Of a stretch of 64,000 nucleotides of DNA, positions 60,859-64,000 are shown piece by piece. The notes below the pieces were generated by a model that searched no databases, was not told the origin of the DNA, and saw only the letters and a program-made list of their open reading frames with translations. Source of the stretch: Lachnoanaerobaculum umeaense (lineage in GTDB: Bacteria; Bacillota; Clostridia; Lachnospirales; Lachnospiraceae); assembly GCF_003589745.1 (NCBI RefSeq), contig NZ_CP032364.1:1364001-1428000 (forward strand), given 5' to 3'. The translations under genes and the position numbers were made by a program. The first letter of the stretch is position 1, and every line of letters begins with the position of its first letter.

Positions 60859-62037
60859 TTAATGATGGAAAAGTCTTATACCTGTAAATGCCATACATAT
60901 ACCATATTTGTTACAGCAATCTATAACTGCATCATCCCTTAGAGAACCTCCCGGTTGTGCAATATACTCTACACCACTTCTTTTAGCTCTCTCTATATTG
61001 TCACTAAAAGGGAAGAAGGCATCTGAACCCAAACTTACACCTTTTAGATTTTTCAACCACTCTTTCTTTTCTGTTGTACTAAATTTCTTTGGCTTTTCCG
61101 TAAATATATGTTCCCACATACCATCAGACAAAAGTTCTTCTATACTATTATCCCCAATGTATACATCTATAGCATTATCTCTATCAGCTCTTTTTATACC
61201 CTCTTTAAAAGGTAATTCAAGAACACATTTTGATTGTCTAAGAAACCAATTGTCTGCCTTAGTTCCTGCAAGTCTGGTGCAATGAATCCTTGATTGCTGT
61301 CCTGCTCCGATACCTATAGCCCGACCATCTTTAACATAACAAACAGAGTTTGACTGTGTATACTTTAATACTATCAAAGATATAAGCAAGTCAAGTTTCG
61401 CATTCTGTGGTATATCTTTATTCTCTGTAACTATATTTTCAAGTAATGTCTCATTTATATCCAGATCATTGTGCCCCTGTTCAAATGTAATTCCAAAAAC
61501 TTGTTTCTTTTCCAACTTCGCCGGAATATAATTTTCATCTATTTGAATAATATTATATTTTCCGTTCTTTTTTGATTTCAGTATTTCAAAAGCCTCATCA
61601 GTATAACCCGGAGCTATAACACCATCCGATACCTCTCTTTTTATTAGTAAAGCCGTTTCCTTATCACAAATATCACTTAATGCTATAAAATCTCCAAATG
61701 ACGACATTCTGTCTGCCCCTCTTGCTCCGGCATAAGCACAAGCAAGAGGACTTAACTCACAGTCCTCTACCCAATATATTTTCTTTAAAATATCATCAAG
61801 AGGAAGTCCTATAGCGACTCCTGCAGGTGATACATGTTTAAAGCTTGTAGCAGAGGGCAGACCGCTTACTTTTTTCAATTCAGAAACCAACTGCCATCCA
61901 TTAAGTGCATCCAAAAGATTAATATATCCCGGATTGCCGACAAGAACTTTTATAGGCAAGTCATCTCCATTTTCCATAAAAACTTTAGCAGGCTTTTGAT
62001 TGGGATTACAGCCATATTTCAATACTAATTCATTCAT
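60859..62037 (-). CDS. purH: AICAR transformylase (PurH C-terminal domain alone)
   Basis: A 392-residue 5-aminoimidazole-4-carboxamide ribonucleotide formyltransferase that transfers a formyl group in purine synthesis. Seen segments are LKYGCNPNQKPA, TSFKHVSPAGVAIG with the catalytic Lys-His, SPLACAYAGARGADRMSSFG, and QPGGSLRDDAVI. The N-terminal IMP cyclohydrolase (MGS-like) domain of normal PurH is missing. The next gene upstream, which overlaps by one base (TAATG), supplies a different cyclohydrolase. The GGAGGG ribosome-binding site lies inside that gene. Confidence 0.92.
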   Translation of the reverse strand: MNELVLKYGCNPNQKPAKVFMENGDDLPIKVLVGNPGYINLLDALNGWQLVSELKKVSGLPSATSFKHVSPAGVAIGLPLDDILKKIYWVEDCELSPLACAYAGARGADRMSSFGDFIALSDICDKETALLIKREVSDGVIAPGYTDEAFEILKSKKNGKYNIIQIDENYIPAKLEKKQVFGITFEQGHNDLDINETLLENIVTENKDIPQNAKLDLLISLIVLKYTQSNSVCYVKDGRAIGIGAGQQSRIHCTRLAGTKADNWFLRQSKCVLELPFKEGIKRADRDNAIDVYIGDNSIEELLSDGMWEHIFTEKPKKFSTTEKKEWLKNLKGVSLGSDAFFPFSDNIERAKRSGVEYIAQPGGSLRDDAVIDCCNKYGICMAFTGIRLFHH

Positions 62038-62738
62038 TACATACCCTCCAATTTGTTCTTTATTACCTGTTCATACTTTCCGGTTTTTATATCAATATAT
62101 CTGACTGCCAGCGATATTTTATTGTCAATATTTAGTGCATTCCATAATTTTTCACTAAATTCATCTATGCTACCATTTAGTATTACTTTTTTAGGTTCAC
62201 CTTCAAAGCTCTTTAAAGGATCACCATTTTCTTTATATGTATGAATGAAAAATCCCTCACCCTGTTTAGGATTATCATAATTATAGAAAAATCTCAGCGT
62301 CTGACTATCATCTCCATAATTACTTTTTAATATTGAAAGCTTCAGTTTGAGTCCGTCATTAATATCAATAATTCCTGATATTCTTGGGGTAAAATTAGGT
62401 GCATCAGGTTCAAATGTTCTTGTATAGAGCGCCTCCTCAAAAGTCTTATTCTTTTTTAGATACTCGTACACCGTATCTGTTTGATCTCCATTTGTTACAA
62501 TTACACTTTTTTCATATACTCTAACCGGAGAATATATGATTAGAGATGGATCTGTAAGTAGACTCTCATCGAAAGCCTTAGTTCTTATATCATCTTCCCT
62601 AATCTTAAAGATCCTGTTTCTGGAATTACTACTTCTCCCCATTATAAAATATGCAAAAACAGCATTTTTACCATCATCTGACCTGCCTAAAATAATACCT
62701 CTACCCGGATATTCATTTGCCGATAGATACTCAAACAT
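62037..62738 (-). CDS. purO: PurO-type IMP cyclohydrolase
   Basis: A 233-residue protein of the archaeal-type IMP cyclohydrolase family, which closes the purine ring to IMP. The N-terminal YPGRGIILGRSDDGK followed by AYFIMGRSSNSRNR is the family hallmark, and QTLRFFYNYDNPKQGEGF is a further conserved part. It pairs with the stand-alone AICAR transformylase downstream, giving the last two purine steps from two proteins instead of bifunctional PurH. An AGGAGG site precedes the ATG. Confidence 0.87.
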   Translation of the reverse strand: MFEYLSANEYPGRGIILGRSDDGKNAVFAYFIMGRSSNSRNRIFKIREDDIRTKAFDESLLTDPSLIIYSPVRVYEKSVIVTNGDQTDTVYEYLKKNKTFEEALYTRTFEPDAPNFTPRISGIIDINDGLKLKLSILKSNYGDDSQTLRFFYNYDNPKQGEGFFIHTYKENGDPLKSFEGEPKKVILNGSIDEFSEKLWNALNIDNKISLAVRYIDIKTGKYEQVIKNKLEGM

Positions 62739-62747
62739 AAAAACCTC

Positions 62748-64000
62748 CTAATCGTTTCTAAGTGCTGTAAGTGGACTGAGCTTCATTGCTCTTAAAGATG
62801 GGAAAAATCCTGCAAGCATACCTATAATAATAGCAAATATGATTGCTGATATTGCAAGCCATAGAGGTATTCTTGAAATATCTCCATCAACACCGGCAAC
62901 TGATGCTGCAACTCCAAAAGCATTGATTATAAATGAAATAATAAAACTAAAAATCACTCCGGTCAAGCCTCCTATAAGACCTATTGCGCCTGATTCTATA
63001 AGAAACATATCTCTAATACGATTCATATCACAACCTAGAACCTTCATAATTCCAATTTCCTTGGTTCGCTCATATATACTCATCATCATAGTATTTGCAA
63101 TACCTATAGAAGCAACAAATAGTGATACTGCACCTATACCTCCAAGTACCATCTGTATCATATTTGTGGAAGCCTTGCTTTGTTCAATCCATTCCATCTG
63201 TGAGTCAGCTTGAAATCCCATCTCAGTTATCTGTTTTTGAACACCTATTACATTTTTCATATCATCCACATATATTTTTGCTGAATCATATACCAAATAC
63301 TTTAAAGGTTTTCCTTTTTTTGTAGTAGGTTGACCCGGAATAGGCTTATTTTTATAAATTTTCTTAAGCATAGACTTAAGGGCATCTATATTGCAATATA
63401 TCCCATAACTGTAGCTATTATAATTATCAAAGTCATCCATAGAAGCTCCACCATTTACTACTCCTGCAGTTTCTATAATATATTTCTTTGGAGGCTTTGG
63501 GGCATTTTCTCCTCCCATATTTGATTTTTCATAAGCATCAGTATCAAAAATTACAAACATAGGCTTATAGTAATCTACATTTGGAAGCTTATTAGTATCA
63601 TAAAAAGATTCACTTGGCTTTTTTGAATTATAAAAATCTCTTATAATAAAATTCCCATATACAAATTCTAGATTTTTCTTATCTGTAGGAAGATGACCAC
63701 TTTCAAGCTCTATTTCAGCCATAAAATCATTTCCTACACCACTTACCTGAACATTTTGCATATAAGGTCCCTGCATCACTATAACTGAAGTTGAAAGTAC
63801 CGGCGATACTCCCTCCACATGTTCAAGCTTTGAAAAGCTTGCAATAGTTTCATCCTTTATACGCAGCGGCTCAGTCTTTTTTGATGTATCATTTTGTCTG
63901 TTATATGGCACAGAGACATCTATAGCTTTTAATGATCCGGACTGTGCTATGCTCTCCTTATTAAGTTCATCCAGACCTATGCCAAGCGAGAGCATAGTAA
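62748..64000 (-). CDS. MacB/FtsX-type ABC transporter permease, 5' truncated
   Basis: The C-terminal part of an ABC permease; the frame is open to the window edge, so the start is not seen. The first visible residues (TMLSLGIGLDELNKE) fit the end of the first membrane helix of MacB-type permeases. A large outer MacB periplasmic-core-like domain (about 20-270) follows. The FtsX domain has three membrane helices, with GIANTMMMSIYERTKEIGIMK between the first two, and ends FPSLRAMKLSPLTALRND, typical of the family. The ATPase is presumably just upstream, outside the window. Confidence 0.9.
   Translation of the reverse strand, partial: TMLSLGIGLDELNKESIAQSGSLKAIDVSVPYNRQNDTSKKTEPLRIKDETIASFSKLEHVEGVSPVLSTSVIVMQGPYMQNVQVSGVGNDFMAEIELESGHLPTDKKNLEFVYGNFIIRDFYNSKKPSESFYDTNKLPNVDYYKPMFVIFDTDAYEKSNMGGENAPKPPKKYIIETAGVVNGGASMDDFDNYNSYSYGIYCNIDALKSMLKKIYKNKPIPGQPTTKKGKPLKYLVYDSAKIYVDDMKNVIGVQKQITEMGFQADSQMEWIEQSKASTNMIQMVLGGIGAVSLFVASIGIANTMMMSIYERTKEIGIMKVLGCDMNRIRDMFLIESGAIGLIGGLTGVIFSFIISFIINAFGVAASVAGVDGDISRIPLWLAISAIIFAIIIGMLAGFFPSLRAMKLSPLTALRND

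Noticed and set aside
1..64000. Mobile elements, integrase sites, tRNA or rRNA genes
   Set aside because: No transposase, integrase or RNA-gene features were found in any gap.

Overview
The window is a low-GC, AT-rich stretch of a Firmicutes chromosome, most likely from an anaerobic Lachnospiraceae-type clostridium. Lachnoanaerobaculum-like oral genera come to mind, but this is inference and not a search result. The supporting signs are a HemZ-type oxygen-independent coproporphyrinogen oxidase, an anaerobic-type (Cbi) cobalamin pathway, a Rex-led operon, a DUF4250 protein, a PurO-type IMP cyclohydrolase beside a stand-alone AICAR transformylase, and secreted proteins with aromatic-rich cell-wall-binding repeats. 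I see no rRNA, tRNA, CRISPR array, insertion sequence or prophage.

Left arm, plus strand (1-28102). A truncated RelA/SpoT gene leads a tight housekeeping run: a metallo-beta-lactamase hydrolase, hemZ, hisS, aspS, a response regulator, gltX, a UvrD-like helicase and a histidine kinase. This run goes straight into a large B12 cluster: cbiD, L, H, J and ET, then cbiA, cobT, cobU, cobS, cbiB, cbiF, cobD, cbiP and cbiC. About 2.5 kb of unrelated genes splits the B12 cluster: an overlapping pair of unknown proteins, a 59-residue Cys-rich mini-protein on the minus strand, and a lipoprotein. No cbiG, cobaltochelatase or uroporphyrinogen methyltransferase is present here. A secreted CAP-domain protein with wall-binding repeats follows (28252-29889).

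Middle (30053-38713). A minus-strand operon runs rex, acpS, nnrD, alr, a CorC/HlyC-family protein, yebC and a DUF4250 gene. It starts from a strong promoter whose start point is covered by a Rex-like operator, and it ends at a clean terminator. Diverging from it are a YdiF-like ABC-F gene and a small membrane protein. A bidirectional terminator separates these from a secreted wall-binding-repeat protein.

Signalling island, minus strand (39172-54471). Eleven closely packed genes form what looks like a self-contained phospho-signalling system. It has four intact Ser/Thr kinases, one pseudokinase, two PP2C phosphatases, and FHA domains in five proteins, one of them a kinase. One FHA protein carries an extracellular VWA domain and another is polytopic in the membrane. 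Seven of the proteins begin with a Cys-rich zinc-ribbon-like module. Two kinases carry PASTA-type outer domains, and one carries an outer domain resembling an ABC-transporter solute-binding protein. A good promoter and a topA terminator lie upstream, so the island is its own transcription unit. This is the most unusual part of the window.

Right arm, minus strand (54867-64000). topA, dprA, a YifB/ComM-type ATPase, galE, AICAR transformylase, a PurO-type IMP cyclohydrolase and a truncated MacB/FtsX-type permease.
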